Shown here piece by piece: positions 9,581 to 20,476 of a stretch of DNA of 64,000 nucleotides. This DNA comes from Roseibium sp. TrichSKD4 (GTDB lineage Bacteria; Pseudomonadota; Alphaproteobacteria; Rhizobiales; Stappiaceae), in assembly GCF_000148725.1 (NCBI RefSeq), contig NZ_GL476313.1, forward strand, positions 62,001 through 126,000. The letters are read 5' to 3'. Positions within the stretch are counted from its first letter, which is position 1, and the number at the start of each line of letters is the position of its first letter. Both the position numbers and the translations under genes were made by a program. Below the pieces are notes generated by a model. The model ran no database searches. It worked only from the letters and a program-made list of their open reading frames with translations, and was not told where the DNA came from.

Positions 9581-9727
9581 GTTCTGGTTGCCAGACCGGA
9601 CACTTCGGTCATTCCAGACCAGCTGAACGTATGTGAAGCGGTGATCAGGATTCCAGACATCAGTCACGCGTAGCGTGGCTAATCCTAAATGTCTTGTATG
9701 CGCCTACGCTCATGCTGATACGCCAGG

Positions 9728-9766
9728 TTCCGGATCTTCCTGCAGCTTCGCTGCACTCGTCCGGAA
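9728..9766. repeat. REP-like nested palindrome
   Basis: TTCCGGA (9728-9734) pairs with TCCGGAA (9760-9766) around an inner hairpin TGCAGC/GCTGCA (9741-9755). It lies between convergent genes and has the look of a dispersed palindromic (REP/RIME-type) repeat. No second full copy was noticed in this window. Confidence 0.35.
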
Positions 9767-9797
9767 TAACGCAAGGTCCTCGACACCGACACAAAAA

Positions 9798-9832
9798 GCC
9801 CGCCGCAGTTGACTGCGGCGGGCATTATTTTT
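9798..9832. terminator. Bidirectional Rho-independent terminator
   Basis: A perfect 12-base stem (9798-9809 with 9812-9823) is followed by ATTATTTTT on the + strand and TTTTT on the - strand. It separates the + strand polyol operon from the - strand pntAB operon and can end both. Confidence 0.85.
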
Positions 9833-9849
9833 GACAACCTGACAGCAGA

Positions 9850-11283
9850 TCAGCTGATCAAGGTCAAAAGCTTGTCGAGCGAAGCCTTCGCATCGCCGTA
9901 GAACATGCGCGTGTTCTCCTTGTAGAACAGTGGGTTCTCAATACCGGAGTAACCTGTGCCCTGCCCGCGCTTGGAGACGAAGACCTGCTTGGCCTTCCAG
10001 CACTCAAGCACTGGCATGCCAGCGATCGGCGAGTTCGGGTCTTCCTGAGCAGCCGGGTTGACGATGTCATTGGAGCCAATGACGATGGCAACGTCCGTGT
10101 CCGGGAAGTCCTCGTTGATTTCGTCCATTTCCATAACGATATCGTAAGGCACTTTCGCTTCAGCAAGCAGTACGTTCATGTGTCCCGGCAAACGACCCGC
10201 AACCGGGTGAATGGCGAAGCGCACGGTTTTGCCCTTGGCACGCAGACGACGGGTGAGTTCAGCAACATTCTGCTGAGCCTGTGCAACCGCCATACCGTAG
10301 CCTGGAATGATGATGATCTGGTCAGCATCTTCCAGTGCGGATGCTACTCCATCGGCATCAATGGCGATCTGCTCACCTTCCACTTCCATGGCTGGTCCGG
10401 TTGTGCCACCAAAGCCGCCCAAAATCACCGAAATGAACGATCGGTTCATTGCCTTACACATGATGTAGGACAGGATCGCACCTGAGGAACCAACCAGCGC
10501 ACCTACGACGATCAGAAGGTCGTTGCCAAGCGAGAAACCAATCGCAGCAGCCGCCCAGCCCGAATAGCTGTTCAGCATGGACACTACCACTGGCATGTCG
10601 GCACCGCCGATGCCCATAATCAGGTGATACCCGATGAAGAGCGCAGCGATCGTCATGATGATCAACGGGAACCAGCCACCAGTGTTGAAGTACCAGACCA
10701 GGGCGATCAGGGAGATGGCTGCAGCCCCTGCATTGAGCATGTGGCCGCCCGGCAGCTTTGTTGCTGCAGAGGTGACCTTACCGGCCAGCTTGCCATAGGC
10801 AACGACAGACCCTGTGAAGGTAATCGCACCGATGAAGACACCGAGGAATAGTTCCACCCGCAGGATCGCGATCTCAACCGCATCCTTCTTGGCCAAAAGC
10901 GCTGCAAAACCCTCAAGGGCCTTTCGCTCACTTTCATCCATGGCCAGAACGCGGCCAAGTTCGATATGCGCGTTAAAGCCCACGAAAACAGCAGCCAAAC
11001 CAACCAGCGAGTGCATGGCCGCAACCAGTTCCGGCATCTGGGTCATTTGAACCCGGTTTGCCAGAAAATAGCCGATCACGCCACCTGCAGCGATCAGTAC
11101 CAGCGACAGGAGCCACAGGCCAGAGCCGGGTCCAATCAATGTGGCGAACACCGCCAGTGCCATACCGGCAATGCCGTACCATACTGCGCGTTTTGCGCTC
11201 TCCTGTCCTGACAATCCCCCAAGAGAGAGAATGAAGAGAACAGCCGCGACCACATAGGCCGCTGTCGTAAATCCGAAATCCAT
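9850..11283 (-). CDS. pntB: NAD(P) transhydrogenase subunit beta
   Basis: This 477-residue membrane subunit of the proton-translocating transhydrogenase makes NADPH from NADH using the proton gradient. Nine or so hydrophobic segments fill the first 270 residues. The C-terminal NADP-binding domain III has [28 protein letters not shown] and [11 protein letters not shown], all diagnostic. It follows pntA by 17 bases on the same strand and ends at the strong bidirectional terminator. Confidence 0.96.
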   Translation of the reverse strand: MDFGFTTAAYVVAAVLFILSLGGLSGQESAKRAVWYGIAGMALAVFATLIGPGSGLWLLSLVLIAAGGVIGYFLANRVQMTQMPELVAAMHSLVGLAAVFVGFNAHIELGRVLAMDESERKALEGFAALLAKKDAVEIAILRVELFLGVFIGAITFTGSVVAYGKLAGKVTSAATKLPGGHMLNAGAAAISLIALVWYFNTGGWFPLIIMTIAALFIGYHLIMGIGGADMPVVVSMLNSYSGWAAAAIGFSLGNDLLIVVGALVGSSGAILSYIMCKAMNRSFISVILGGFGGTTGPAMEVEGEQIAIDADGVASALEDADQIIIIPGYGMAVAQAQQNVAELTRRLRAKGKTVRFAIHPVAGRLPGHMNVLLAEAKVPYDIVMEMDEINEDFPDTDVAIVIGSNDIVNPAAQEDPNSPIAGMPVLECWKAKQVFVSKRGQGTGYSGIENPLFYKENTRMFYGDAKASLDKLLTLIS

Positions 11284-11300
11284 CTGACTACTCTCTCAAT

Positions 11301-12878
11301 TCAAGACTTTTGGAACATGGCGAGCATTCGGCGCGTCACTAGGAAGCCACCAAATATGTTGATGCCGGCCATGAAGACCGAGAGCGCGGCGAGCAATATG
11401 ACAAGGAAACTGCCCGAACCGATCTGCATCAGCGCACCCAGAATGATGATTGAGGAGATCGCGTTGGTCACTGCCATCAGCGGTGTGTGCAAGCTGTGCG
11501 CAACACCCCAGATCACTTGGAAACCCACGAAAACAGCCAACACGAACACGATGAAGTGCTGCATGAAGCTGGCCGGAGCAACGAGCCCCACACCAAGGAT
11601 CAGCGCAGCACCAACAGCCAGCAAGGTGACCTGCTGCTTGGTCTGAGCCTTAAAGTCCGCCATTTCCTTGGCGCGCAACTCTTCTGGGGTGAGTTCCTTA
11701 GGCTTTTCCTGGCTCTTGGCCGCAATGGCCTGAACTTTCGGCGGTGGAGGTGGGAAGGTGACTTCCCCTTCGTGGGTCACAGTTGCCCCACGGATCACAT
11801 CATCTTCCATGTTATGTGCAATCTGACCGTCCTTTTCAGGGGTCAGGTCGGTCATCATGTGACGGATGTTGGTCGCATAAAGAGTGGAAGACTGAGCCGC
11901 CATACGGCTCGGGAAGTCGGTGTAACCAATAATCGTTACGCCGTTGTCGGTCACAACCTTCTCGTCCATCACTGTACCGTCAACATTGCCGCCTTTTTCA
12001 GCGGCAAGGTCAACGATCACAGAACCGGGCTTCATGGCCTTGACCATGTCTTCCAGCCAAAGCTTTGGAGCTTCGCGGTTCGGAATCAGGGCCGTGGTGA
12101 TGACGATGTCCATGTCTGGCGCCAGTTCACGGAACTTGGCAAGCTGCGCTTCACGGAATTCTGGGCTGGAGACCGAGGCGTATCCACCGGTCGCGGCTCC
12201 ATCTTGCTGCTCTTCTTTAAAGTCGAGATAGACAAATTCAGCGCCCATACTCTCAACTTGCTCAGCCACTTCCGGACGAACATCAAAAGCGTAGGTGACA
12301 GCGCCGAGACTAGTCGAGGTGCCGATGGCCGCAAGACCGGCAACACCAGCTCCAACAACCAAGACCTTTGCGGGAGGAACCTTACCAGCCGCAGTGATCT
12401 GGCCGGTGAAGAAGCGACCAAAATTGTTGCCCGCTTCAATGACGGCACGATATCCGGCGATATTCGCCATGGATGAGAGAGCATCCATCTTCTGCGCACG
12501 GCTGATCCGTGGGACCATTTCCATGGCAATGACGCTGGCGCCTTTCGATTTGGCCAGCTCAAGCCCCTCTTCGTTTCCGGCAGGATTGAAGAAGGAAATC
12601 AGCGTTTTGTCGGATGTCAGGCGTTTCAGTTCTGTTTCGGTTGGCTGACGCACCTTCGTGATGATGTCGGCCGCTTTCCAAAGGGCAGCCGGTGTCTTGA
12701 TGATCTCTACACCAGCTTCTGCATACGCCTCATCGGAAAAACCTGCCAGCGCACCGGCACCCGCCTCGATCGCGCACTCAAACCCCAGTTTCTGCAGCTG
12801 TTTTGCAGAATCCGGCGTCATAGCAACCCGCGCCTCTCCGGGAAATACTTCCCGAGGCGTTCCTATCTTCTGTCCCAT
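11301..12878 (-). CDS. pntA: NAD(P) transhydrogenase subunit alpha (unsplit form)
   Basis: This 525-residue subunit is the single-chain form as in E. coli, not the two-piece PntAA/PntAB form of some alphaproteobacteria. It begins with [18 protein letters not shown], carries the RQD-loop region [18 protein letters not shown] and the NAD-binding motif [13 protein letters not shown], then a proline-rich linker near residue 380. It ends in four hydrophobic segments. It would supply NADPH for biosynthesis together with PntB. Confidence 0.96.
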   Translation of the reverse strand: MGQKIGTPREVFPGEARVAMTPDSAKQLQKLGFECAIEAGAGALAGFSDEAYAEAGVEIIKTPAALWKAADIITKVRQPTETELKRLTSDKTLISFFNPAGNEEGLELAKSKGASVIAMEMVPRISRAQKMDALSSMANIAGYRAVIEAGNNFGRFFTGQITAAGKVPPAKVLVVGAGVAGLAAIGTSTSLGAVTYAFDVRPEVAEQVESMGAEFVYLDFKEEQQDGAATGGYASVSSPEFREAQLAKFRELAPDMDIVITTALIPNREAPKLWLEDMVKAMKPGSVIVDLAAEKGGNVDGTVMDEKVVTDNGVTIIGYTDFPSRMAAQSSTLYATNIRHMMTDLTPEKDGQIAHNMEDDVIRGATVTHEGEVTFPPPPPKVQAIAAKSQEKPKELTPEELRAKEMADFKAQTKQQVTLLAVGAALILGVGLVAPASFMQHFIVFVLAVFVGFQVIWGVAHSLHTPLMAVTNAISSIIILGALMQIGSGSFLVILLAALSVFMAGINIFGGFLVTRRMLAMFQKS

Positions 12879-13254
12879 AAATCACGCCTTCTTCGTTTTG
12901 GGCGACAACAAATCCGTTTTCATTCCTGAAGTGCCCCCACAGGAAATGACCAGGTGTTCGATAAGGTGGGAAACAATTGTATCAAGTCTCTCAATTCACC
13001 CAGATCGTGGCCCAATTTGATTGCCGAAGTGGTCCGACAACAAAATCACCGGCATATTTACCAACGATATATCGGCAAATACCACGTTCACAGACCTGTT
13101 TGAAGGGCCGTTTATTATACTTTCCACCCGGTGATAGAAAAGTTTTTGCACTGCGCAACTCAAGGTAAGGACATTCCCTTACTAATCGGCATTTGACTAT
13201 ACGAAACCCTCACTGCATTTCCGCCCGCAACCGCCAAAGGGCACACGAGAGAGC
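12879..13254. other. Intergenic region between pntA and uxuA
   Basis: This 376-bp stretch must contain the promoter of pntAB (- strand) and the 3' end of the uxuA transcript. An AT-rich palindromic core CGATATATCG lies near 13065. No convincing terminator, RNA gene or short coding sequence was seen. Confidence 0.5.
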
Positions 13255-14421
13255 TCAAGGGTTCTCGAAATGGTCGATTGCCTTAATTGCCCCCCGTAGT
13301 TCGGCAAGCCCACGCAGTCTGCCAATTGCAGGATAGCCCGGCGTTGAAGTCTCTTGCAGATCATGAAGACGGCGATGTCCATGATCCGGACGCATTGGAA
13401 TCTCTTTGCCAAGTTCTCGTTCCAGACATCTGACCACCCGAAGGACCGCAATCATGTCGACATCACCTTCCAGGTGGTTGTCTTCGTAAAAACTCCTTGG
13501 GTCTTCCTCCCGGCGCGTTGCTCGCAGATGCATGAAATGCACACGCTCACCCAGTTCGCCAACAATCTTCGGCAAATCATTATCCGCGTGCACTCCCAAA
13601 GACCCGGAGCAAACCGTGAAGCCGTTTGAGACTGAAGGATGCATTGCTTTGATCCGGTGAAGATCTTCCAAGTTGGAAACGATCCGGGGCAGGCCAAAAA
13701 TTGGGCGAGGGGGGTCATCGGGGTGAATTGCCAGAACGGCTCCCGCCTCATCTGCAGCTGGGATAACGATCTCCAGAAAGTTCTGAAGATTTTGAAAAAG
13801 CTGTTCGCGATCAATTCCCTTGTAGGCCTCAAGACGTTCTTTGAACTGGTCTAAGGTGTAACTTTCTTCCGATCCGGGAAGCCCCGCGATAATCGTATCC
13901 GTAAGACGTTTAACATCTTCATCGGACTTGTCTGCAAGCCATCTTTCTGCTGCTTCAACATCCTCCAACGTATAATCCGCTATAGCACCTTCCCTCTTCA
14001 AAACGAACAGGTCAAATGCTGCGTAAGCTGGAAACTCAAACCGAAGGGCAGTCGCACCATCTGGCAGAAGGCATTCAAGATCAGTTCGTGTCCAGTCCAA
14101 AACGGGCATAAAATTATAACAGATTGTCCTCACACCCTCTTGAGCCAGCAGCTTTACCGTTTCAGCCCAATTTTGGGCTAGCCTCTCCCAGCCCGAAGCG
14201 GCGCTTTTGATGTCCTCATGAACAGGAATGCTTTCGACAACCTGCCAAGTTAAGCCAGCTTGCTCGATCATCTCTCGGCGCGTCCTGATCGCTTCCCGTG
14301 GCCAAACAACCCCGTTGGGCTGATCGTGCAAGGCAGTTACAATCCCGACTGCACCGGTTTGGCGAACATCTTGAAGTGAAATGGGGTCTTCAGGTCCAAA
14401 CCAGCGCCAACTTTCAATCAT
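13255..14421 (-). CDS. uxuA: D-mannonate dehydratase
   Basis: This 388-residue enzyme dehydrates D-mannonate to 2-keto-3-deoxygluconate in glucuronate catabolism. It begins with SWRWFGPEDPISL and continues with GAVGIVTALH, the HPDDPPRP metal-site region, CSGSLG, HFMHLRAT and the MRPDHGH motif, all typical of UxuA. The ATG at 14421 was chosen over an upstream start at 14496 because family members begin at this point and have about 390 residues. It is divergent from uxuB, sharing a 116-bp control region. Confidence 0.95.
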   Translation of the reverse strand: MIESWRWFGPEDPISLQDVRQTGAVGIVTALHDQPNGVVWPREAIRTRREMIEQAGLTWQVVESIPVHEDIKSAASGWERLAQNWAETVKLLAQEGVRTICYNFMPVLDWTRTDLECLLPDGATALRFEFPAYAAFDLFVLKREGAIADYTLEDVEAAERWLADKSDEDVKRLTDTIIAGLPGSEESYTLDQFKERLEAYKGIDREQLFQNLQNFLEIVIPAADEAGAVLAIHPDDPPRPIFGLPRIVSNLEDLHRIKAMHPSVSNGFTVCSGSLGVHADNDLPKIVGELGERVHFMHLRATRREEDPRSFYEDNHLEGDVDMIAVLRVVRCLERELGKEIPMRPDHGHRRLHDLQETSTPGYPAIGRLRGLAELRGAIKAIDHFENP

Positions 14422-14483
14422 CGCATCCGCCCCTTTTTCTTTCACCGAGAGATTAGATCCTCTCCTTTCATTGTCAAAGCGAA

Positions 14484-14500
14484 GACCATGCAGCATGGTC
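14484..14500. promoter_or_regulatory. Candidate operator between uxuA and uxuB
   Basis: A perfect inverted repeat, GACCATGC-A-GCATGGTC, lies between the divergent uxuA and uxuB starts. Its position and symmetry fit a dimeric repressor controlling both directions. The regulator is not encoded next to it; the window's only GntR-type gene is at 63.2 kb. Confidence 0.5.
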
Positions 14501-14537
14501 AGAGTTACGCATCTGCTTACCCTGAGGAATTCCTACC

Positions 14538-15968
14538 ATGCCGCCATCCCTGTTCCCTGCCGATTATGACCGCAGTCGCTTGAAACCTCGCATTATGCAC
14601 ATTGGCTTCGGAGCTTTCGCAAAGGCACATGTTTGCGTGTTTCATGATGAGATGCTGCGGAAGTCCCAAAGTGACTGGGGCATGGTTGTTTGCCGACTAA
14701 ACTCTGGCGAAGAAACGCTCACCAAGCTCGACAAGACCCATGGACTATTCACTGTTGGCGAGATGGCTGACGACGACCTGCACCTTCGTCGTGTTGGTGC
14801 GGTCATCAAGACACTTCATCCTCGGCGAGATGGCACAAATGCGCTTTTGGGCCAACTCGCAGACCCGGACCTGCAAGTCGTTACACTGACGATCACTGAG
14901 AAGGGTTACTGCCTTTCAAAGGGTCATCTGGACACAAACAACCCTGCGATTGTTGCAGACCTCAAAACCCCAAACGCCCCCAAGACCGCAATCGGCATCC
15001 TTGTTGAAAGTCTTCGCCTGCGGAGTGCCGCACAGAACGCAGGCCTGACAATCCTATCCTGCGACAACCTCCCGGCAAATGGCCAGCTTTGCCAAACAAC
15101 TGTTCTGGAGTACGCCAATAAAATAGACCCAGAGCTTGCTGACTGGATATCAACCAACTGCACTTTTCCGTGCTCTATGGTGGATCGCATAACACCCGCC
15201 ATGACAGAAGAATCCAATACGAAAATGGCGATCGCACTCGGTTCTCCTGACCCCAACGGAGTGTTTTGCGAGCAATTCCGCCAATGGGTCGTCGAGGACA
15301 ACTTTGCGGCCATGCGCCCGGACTGGAACCTCGGCGGGGTTGAACTTGTGCGGGATGTGGAACCTTATGAGGACCTAAAGCTCCGTTTGCTGAACGGTAC
15401 GCACTCCTTTTTGGCCTATCTTGGCGCACTCGATGGAAAAGAAACCATCGCCGAATGCATGACAGACACGACACTTCGAAGCGAAGCCTGCAACCTTATG
15501 CAGGAGCAAGCCAAGTCTCTTTCAATGCCCGATAATGTCGATGTTCCAGCCTATATCGACGCTTTGATGGAACGCTTTTCAAATCGCGCCCTGCAACACA
15601 AGACAACACAAATCGCGGCAGACGGCACACAGAAACTCCCACAACGGCTTCTTGCCCCGATCAAGTTCCATTTAAAAGCTAAAAGGCCGTGGCCTCTCGC
15701 TGCACTCGGCATCGCAGGTTGGATGCAATATTGCCGCGGTAGGAGCGAGGCCGGACACGATCTGCCTCTCAACGACCAGTTGGCCGATAAAATAAGTGAG
15801 ATCGCTGCTCAAAACGACAAGGCCGAATATGTCCGACAGCTTTTGTCACTGGAGATGATCTTTGCGCCAGACCTTGTTGCCAATCCCATCTTCACCGAGA
15901 CAATCCAAGGTGCCTTTGAGACCTTGTCGACCAAAGGTGTGCAAACAGCGCTTGCCGAAGCGAACTAA
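14538..15968 (+). CDS. uxuB: Mannitol dehydrogenase family oxidoreductase, probable fructuronate reductase
   Basis: This 476-residue member of the long-chain mannitol dehydrogenase family probably reduces D-fructuronate to D-mannonate with NADH. IGFGAFAKAH is the dinucleotide loop, SCDNLPANG is the family motif, and the catalytic lysine/asparagine/histidine set lies in KLRLLNGTHSFLAYLG. Its place between uxuA and uxaC supports fructuronate rather than mannitol or tagaturonate as substrate. Confidence 0.9.
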   Translation: MPPSLFPADYDRSRLKPRIMHIGFGAFAKAHVCVFHDEMLRKSQSDWGMVVCRLNSGEETLTKLDKTHGLFTVGEMADDDLHLRRVGAVIKTLHPRRDGTNALLGQLADPDLQVVTLTITEKGYCLSKGHLDTNNPAIVADLKTPNAPKTAIGILVESLRLRSAAQNAGLTILSCDNLPANGQLCQTTVLEYANKIDPELADWISTNCTFPCSMVDRITPAMTEESNTKMAIALGSPDPNGVFCEQFRQWVVEDNFAAMRPDWNLGGVELVRDVEPYEDLKLRLLNGTHSFLAYLGALDGKETIAECMTDTTLRSEACNLMQEQAKSLSMPDNVDVPAYIDALMERFSNRALQHKTTQIAADGTQKLPQRLLAPIKFHLKAKRPWPLAALGIAGWMQYCRGRSEAGHDLPLNDQLADKISEIAAQNDKAEYVRQLLSLEMIFAPDLVANPIFTETIQGAFETLSTKGVQTALAEAN

Positions 15969-15979
15969 CGGAAACCACT

Positions 15980-17386
15980 ATGTCAGCTCCCTTTCTCGGC
16001 CCTGATTTTCTGCTCGGCACTCCGGAAAGCCGCCGTCTTTTTCATGACGTCGCAGCCCCTTTGCCGATTGTGGACTTCCACAATCACCTGGACCCGGAGG
16101 CAATTGCTTCAGATCGTTCATGGCAATCCATTGGTGAAATCTGGCTTGAAGGCGACCACTACAAATGGCGAGCCATGCGCTGGAATGGTATCCCTGAAGA
16201 GCGCATAACGGGTGATACCTCCTTCCGGGAAAAGTTCGATGCGTTCGCCGAAACCATTCCGCACTGTCTTGGCAATCCGCTGCATCACTGGACCCATCTA
16301 GAACTTCAACGATACTTCGACTGGGATGGCATTTTATCACCGGAAACAGCTGCTGAAGTCTGGGATTTGGCCAATGCTCTACTGAACGCGAAAACCCATA
16401 GCGCCCAAGGATTACTCGCGCAGATGAATGTCGAATATGTCGGGACAACTGACGATCCTTGCGATGACCTGAAGCATCACTTGGCCGCACAGTCTGACAG
16501 CACCCTTCCGTTCAAGATCGCCCCAAGCTTCCGCCCGGACAAGGCGCTCAATCCAGCAGCTTCAGGCTTTGCAGAATACATCAAAAGGTTATCTGAGGTC
16601 AGTGGTACCAACATCAATCGGTTTGAGGATCTGCTCTCGGCACTCCTCACACGTTTGAATTTTTTCGTATCCTATGGCTGTAAGGCTGCCGATCACGGTT
16701 TGACGCGCCTCCATGCGTTTGAACCCCGACACCCAATGGATCTTGACGCGATTTTACAGCGTGGACAGAACGGGAAAGACGTCCCCACTCAGGATGCTGC
16801 CGATTTTACCGGGGCTCTACTGGTCGAGCTTGGGGCAGCCTATGCAGAACGCAATATTGTCATGCAGTTTCACATCGGCGCTATGCGCAATCAAAACACA
16901 CGTTTGTACAAAGCCTTGGGTCCAGACATCGGCGGTGACAGCATGGCAGACTATGCGCTTGCTGCCGAATTGAATGCGCTTCTCGATAAGATCAACACAC
17001 GAAAAGCTCTGCCGCGCATAATTCTTTATTGCCTGAATCCAACCTTGAATGAAGTGCTCGTCACTATTGCAGGGAACTTTCAGGATGGGTCAGAGCCCGG
17101 AAAAATACAGGCAGGTCCGGGTTGGTGGTATAATGATCAGATCGACGGTATGGAGCGACAGATGACGCAAGTTGCCCAGATGGGGCTTTTCTCGCGTTAC
17201 ATCGGAATGCTTACCGATTCCCGCTCCTTCCTGTCATTCCCGCGTCACGAATACTATCGCCGGCTGGTTTGCCGAATGGTGGGAAGATGGGTAGAAGACG
17301 GCAGCATTCCCGACCAACCGCGTGCAACTGATGCCCTGATCCGGCGGGTGTGCTACGAAAATGCTCGGGATTGGTTCATGAATTGA
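15980..17386 (+). CDS. uxaC: Glucuronate isomerase
   Basis: This 468-residue isomerase converts D-glucuronate to D-fructuronate (and galacturonate to tagaturonate), the first step of the pathway completed by UxuB and UxuA. The amidohydrolase-type metal motif DFHNHLDP is near residue 32, followed by WKWRAMRWNG-like sequence, TDDPCDD, QFHIGAMRNQN and the C-terminal TDSRSFLSFPRHEYYRR. It follows uxuB by 11 bases in the same operon. Confidence 0.96.
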   Translation: MSAPFLGPDFLLGTPESRRLFHDVAAPLPIVDFHNHLDPEAIASDRSWQSIGEIWLEGDHYKWRAMRWNGIPEERITGDTSFREKFDAFAETIPHCLGNPLHHWTHLELQRYFDWDGILSPETAAEVWDLANALLNAKTHSAQGLLAQMNVEYVGTTDDPCDDLKHHLAAQSDSTLPFKIAPSFRPDKALNPAASGFAEYIKRLSEVSGTNINRFEDLLSALLTRLNFFVSYGCKAADHGLTRLHAFEPRHPMDLDAILQRGQNGKDVPTQDAADFTGALLVELGAAYAERNIVMQFHIGAMRNQNTRLYKALGPDIGGDSMADYALAAELNALLDKINTRKALPRIILYCLNPTLNEVLVTIAGNFQDGSEPGKIQAGPGWWYNDQIDGMERQMTQVAQMGLFSRYIGMLTDSRSFLSFPRHEYYRRLVCRMVGRWVEDGSIPDQPRATDALIRRVCYENARDWFMN

Positions 17387-17539
17387 CACACCAAAACGCC
17401 AAATCAGCGGTAGGGGCGACTATATCCGACCCCAGTTCACCATTTTACTCAGTGCAAGCGGATGTACGCCTCATGAGACGAAAAGGCTCGTTGCACTGCG
17501 GAAAGTTGAACGCGTTTTGATTTTAAACAGCCCGCATCG

Positions 17540-17587
17540 AAAAAGGCCTGCTCCTATAGAACGCCGGGGGTGCGCTCAGGAGCAGGC
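17540..17587 (-). terminator. Rho-independent terminator of the algD transcript
   Basis: The stem GCCTGCTCCT (17546-17555) pairs with AGGAGCAGGC (17578-17587). On the - strand the hairpin runs into TTTTT at 17544-17540. It lies directly after the stop codon of the algD 3' fragment. Confidence 0.75.
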
Positions 17588-17603
17588 AGTAGGGTGCACT
17601 CAA

Positions 17604-18018
17604 TTACCAACCAATTCCAATATAGTTTGCAGCCGTTGGAGGCTTCGGCGCCATCCGGACCAAATCAATCACCGTTGCCTCGTTTCCAGTTGCTTCCAGC
17701 AACCCTAGAAGGTTCGGCATTTTTTGAACGACGACGATTGCGTCCACACCATCCACGGCTCCAAGGATCGTCTCACGCAGAATTTCCGGCAAATCTTCCG
17801 TGACCTGTTTGAGATGAGGCAGCGCATATTGCATGTATTCGAACTGCTTCAGGAAATGTGGTCCGGGAACGAGCGCGGGATCATAAGCTGTCACTTCGAC
17901 GCCCTTTTCCTGAAGACCGGAAATCAACTCAAGGCTTGGGCTCTCTCGAAGGTCATCAGTACCGGGTTTGAACGCCACCCCTAAAACAGCGACTTTCTTG
18001 GCACCGGTTTCTGCAACA
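17604..18018 (-). pseudogene. algD: GDP-mannose 6-dehydrogenase, 3' fragment cut by IS66
   Basis: This fragment carries the UDP-binding-domain end of GDP-mannose 6-dehydrogenase: FKPGTDDLRESPS, then VIDLVRM and the terminal YIGIGW, which aligns with the end of Pseudomonas AlgD (GICW). Coding continues in frame up to the IS66 edge at 18019. Joining it to 20477-21479 after removing the element and one copy of CTGCAACA gives an uninterrupted frame reading LALVAETGAKKVAVLG across the junction. As sequenced it lacks a start and would not be translated normally. Confidence 0.88.
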
Positions 18019-18064
18019 GTGACCGTCCGGCGAAGGCGCTCTGGCGCGACACCGATGCGGCCTG

Positions 18065-19591
18065 TTACGCTGCCTGAGCAGCGTAACGCCAGGGCAGAAG
18101 TTCGTCGAGGCGTGTGATTTTGTGGTCGGCGACTTGACCGAGGACCCAGGTCAGCCAGGCCTGAGGGTCAACACCGTTGAGCTTGGCCGTTTCGATCAGG
18201 GTATAAGCGATAGCCATGGCTTTGCCGCCGCCTTGGGAGCCTGAGAACATCCAATTTTTGCGTCCGATGGCGACGGGTTTAACGGCGCGCTCGGCGGTGT
18301 TGTTATCCAATTCCAGATGGCCGAGCTCAAGGTATGGGCGTGCTTTCGGCATTCGGCCCAAGGCATAGCGGATGGCCTGCGCGAGTGGTGACTTTCCCGA
18401 GATTTTGGGCAATTGCGTCTGCAACCATTCTTCCAAGGCGTCAAAGATCGGTTTTGCCCTAGCCTGCCGGATGGTAGCGCGGTCTTCGGGGGGCATGCCC
18501 CTGATCTCTTTCTCGATAGCGTAAAGCTCAGCAATCCGGCGGATGACTTCTTCGGCAATGGCGCTGCCCTGCGAGGAGAAGACATCCACGAACTTGCGTC
18601 GTACATGCGCCATGCAGGCCATCTCATCGGCTTTGTCGTCACCGAACACACCGTTGAACCCGGAATATCCATCCGCATGGACCCAGCCCTTGTATCCCGA
18701 CAAATGAGCAACGGGATGCTCTCCTTTGCGATCCACCGTGAACTGATACCATGCACAGGGTGGCGATTGGCCAGACCAGGCACGCTCATCCCGCACATAG
18801 GTCCAGACCCGCGCCGTTTTGGTCTTCTTGTTGCCGGGGGCCAGCATTTTGATGGGCGTATCGTCGGCAAAAAGCGCAGGTCCTTGCCGCACCATCCGTC
18901 CGATGGCATCGGCAAGAGGTTCCAGCAGGGCCGTCGAGCGACCAACCCAGTCGGCCATGGTCGAGCGGTCCAGATCGACGCCTTCACGGGCAAAGATCTG
19001 GCTCAGGCGATAGAGGGGTAAATGATCGGCATATTTGCTTACCAGAACATGGGCCAACAATCCCGGTCCGGGCCGCCCACGCTCAATGGGGCGCGATGGC
19101 AGCGGCGCTTGCACAATCGCCTCGCACCATGAACAGGCTTTGCGGGGCCGGATGATCCGCTTCACCTTGAAGCGTCCCGGCACGTATTCCAACTCTTCGG
19201 TGACATCCTCACCCAGGGTGCGCAAGTTGCCACCACAACGACCGCATTCATCACCGGGAGAGAGCTCCTCGTCTTCCCGATCCAGATGATCCGGCAAGGG
19301 CTTGCGGCTGTGTTTGCGCTTCGGCTTTGGATCAACTCCCTCCTGCGACGGGGCGGGCTGTTTTGCCTGGTCTTCAGCGGCCTCAACAATCTCGGCGTCC
19401 TCGAGCAGATCGAGATTGAGCTGATCCAGACCCTCAGACTTGGAGCCGAACCGATGCCGATTGGCCCCGTGCAACTGGTGTTGAAGCTGCTCGACCTTGA
19501 GGCTCAGAGCCTTGACCTCGTCGGCCAGAAGGCGGTTCACCGCCCTCAATTCGGCGGGGTCCTCCGGGGTGATATCAAGGTCCTTCAGCAT
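18065..19591 (-). CDS. tnpC: IS66 family transposase TnpC
   Basis: This 508-residue transposase has an N-terminal coiled coil (about residues 20-45) followed by the HRFGSKSE segment and a zinc-finger-like pair CGRCGG / CSWC. The DDE catalytic core has an aspartate in LFADDTPIK and VHADGYSGF and a glutamate in the C-terminal [12 protein letters not shown]. It ends in the short IS66 C-terminal domain. It appears full length. A near-perfect palindrome (GTTACGCTGC/GCAGCGTAAC) overlaps its stop. Confidence 0.94.
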   Translation of the reverse strand: MLKDLDITPEDPAELRAVNRLLADEVKALSLKVEQLQHQLHGANRHRFGSKSEGLDQLNLDLLEDAEIVEAAEDQAKQPAPSQEGVDPKPKRKHSRKPLPDHLDREDEELSPGDECGRCGGNLRTLGEDVTEELEYVPGRFKVKRIIRPRKACSWCEAIVQAPLPSRPIERGRPGPGLLAHVLVSKYADHLPLYRLSQIFAREGVDLDRSTMADWVGRSTALLEPLADAIGRMVRQGPALFADDTPIKMLAPGNKKTKTARVWTYVRDERAWSGQSPPCAWYQFTVDRKGEHPVAHLSGYKGWVHADGYSGFNGVFGDDKADEMACMAHVRRKFVDVFSSQGSAIAEEVIRRIAELYAIEKEIRGMPPEDRATIRQARAKPIFDALEEWLQTQLPKISGKSPLAQAIRYALGRMPKARPYLELGHLELDNNTAERAVKPVAIGRKNWMFSGSQGGGKAMAIAYTLIETAKLNGVDPQAWLTWVLGQVADHKITRLDELLPWRYAAQAA

Positions 19592-19660
19592 CTTCGATCT
19601 TATATCAGATCAAGGGCGTAAGTTGAATCCCGAGAGGCGCGCAAACGCCAATATATTGGC

Positions 19661-20008
19661 CTATCCGACGCTCAGGGGCCGCCATGTTTTTTGCGGCATC
19701 CGCCAGTCTATGCCTTCAAGCAACATCGACAATTGCGCGGGCGTCACGCTGACCTTACCGTCCTTCGCAGCAGGCCAAACAAACCGGCCCTTCTCAAGGC
19801 GCTTGCTGAACAGGCATGCGCCCTGTCGATCCCACCAGATGATCTTCAGCAGATCACCGCGCCGTCCCCGGAACACAAACAGATGTCCAGAATAGGGATC
19901 AAGCTCCAGAACCTTCTCCGCCTGAGCCGCCAAAGTGTTGAACCCGCGCCGCATGTCCGTCACCCCGGCAGCCAGCCAAACCCGCGCGTTGGACGGCACG
20001 GGGATCAC
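19661..20008 (-). CDS. tnpB: IS66 accessory protein TnpB (Orf2)
   Basis: This 115-residue protein has the family signature [14 protein letters not shown] near the start and [24 protein letters not shown] in the middle (split here for length: [15 protein letters not shown], then DLLKIIWWD). It is required with TnpA and TnpC for transposition of IS66 elements. It overlaps tnpA by 4 bases. Confidence 0.94.
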   Translation of the reverse strand: MIPVPSNARVWLAAGVTDMRRGFNTLAAQAEKVLELDPYSGHLFVFRGRRGDLLKIIWWDRQGACLFSKRLEKGRFVWPAAKDGKVSVTPAQLSMLLEGIDWRMPQKTWRPLSVG

Positions 20009-20412
20009 GGCATTAGACCTTCAACCAAAGCCAGCACCGTCGGCAGCGCCGTCGTCCCTTCCACCAATACCCGCCGCCCGTCCGACAGCGTGATATCAAC
20101 CCGCTGAGCCGACAACGGCATATCCGAGGCAAGCGCCGCGATCTGGTGGCCTGGTGCGGCCTGCGGGCCCTCTATCTCCACTGGTAGAAACGCCGCTCCA
20201 TCAAGGACGCAATCGCTGTCTTCTGGCGCAAACCGCTCATCACGCAGCCAGTTGTGGATCAGGTTCGCATTCATCGCAGAGCGGCGCGCAACCTGCGCAA
20301 CCGAAACCCCCGGCACTCTGGCCTGCAAACAGATCGACCGCTTCTCGTCATCCGACCAAAACCGCTTCTTGCTGCCCTTCTTCGTACCCAAAATGTGCCT
20401 CACAATGTCCAT
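20005..20412 (-). CDS. tnpA: IS66 accessory protein TnpA
   Basis: This 135-residue DNA-binding protein has an N-terminal helix-turn-helix ([20 protein letters not shown]) of the transposase IS3/IS911 type. It ends in the typical [20 protein letters not shown]-like tail. It is the first gene of the IS66 operon, 64 bases from the right end of the element. Confidence 0.93.
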   Translation of the reverse strand: MDIVRHILGTKKGSKKRFWSDDEKRSICLQARVPGVSVAQVARRSAMNANLIHNWLRDERFAPEDSDCVLDGAAFLPVEIEGPQAAPGHQIAALASDMPLSAQRVDITLSDGRRVLVEGTTALPTVLALVEGLMP

Positions 20413-20476
20413 TAACGAAAATGGACATTATCACCCCACTGCGCTCCCCGTCAGAGCGGGAATACCGAACGCTCAC

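Larger units (their letters stand above)
18019..20476 (-). mobile_element. IS66-family insertion sequence
   Basis: The element is 2,458 bp long. Its terminal inverted repeats are GTGACCGTCCGG (left) and GTGAGCGTTCGG (right), which continue with CGCTCTG-CG at matching offsets. It is flanked by an exact 8-base duplication, CTGCAACA, at 18011-18018 and 20477-20484, the size usual for IS66. It contains tnpA, tnpB and tnpC, all intact, so it is potentially mobile. It interrupts algD. Confidence 0.93.

Noticed and set aside
9581-9797. Possible RNA gene in the gap after the FucA-like gene
   Set aside because: Only the palindrome and terminator are recognisable; no tRNA or known RNA structure could be drawn.
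11487-12476. 329-residue open frame on the + strand opposite pntA
   Set aside because: It lies fully antisense to the well-conserved pntA and has no recognisable motif; it is a shadow frame.
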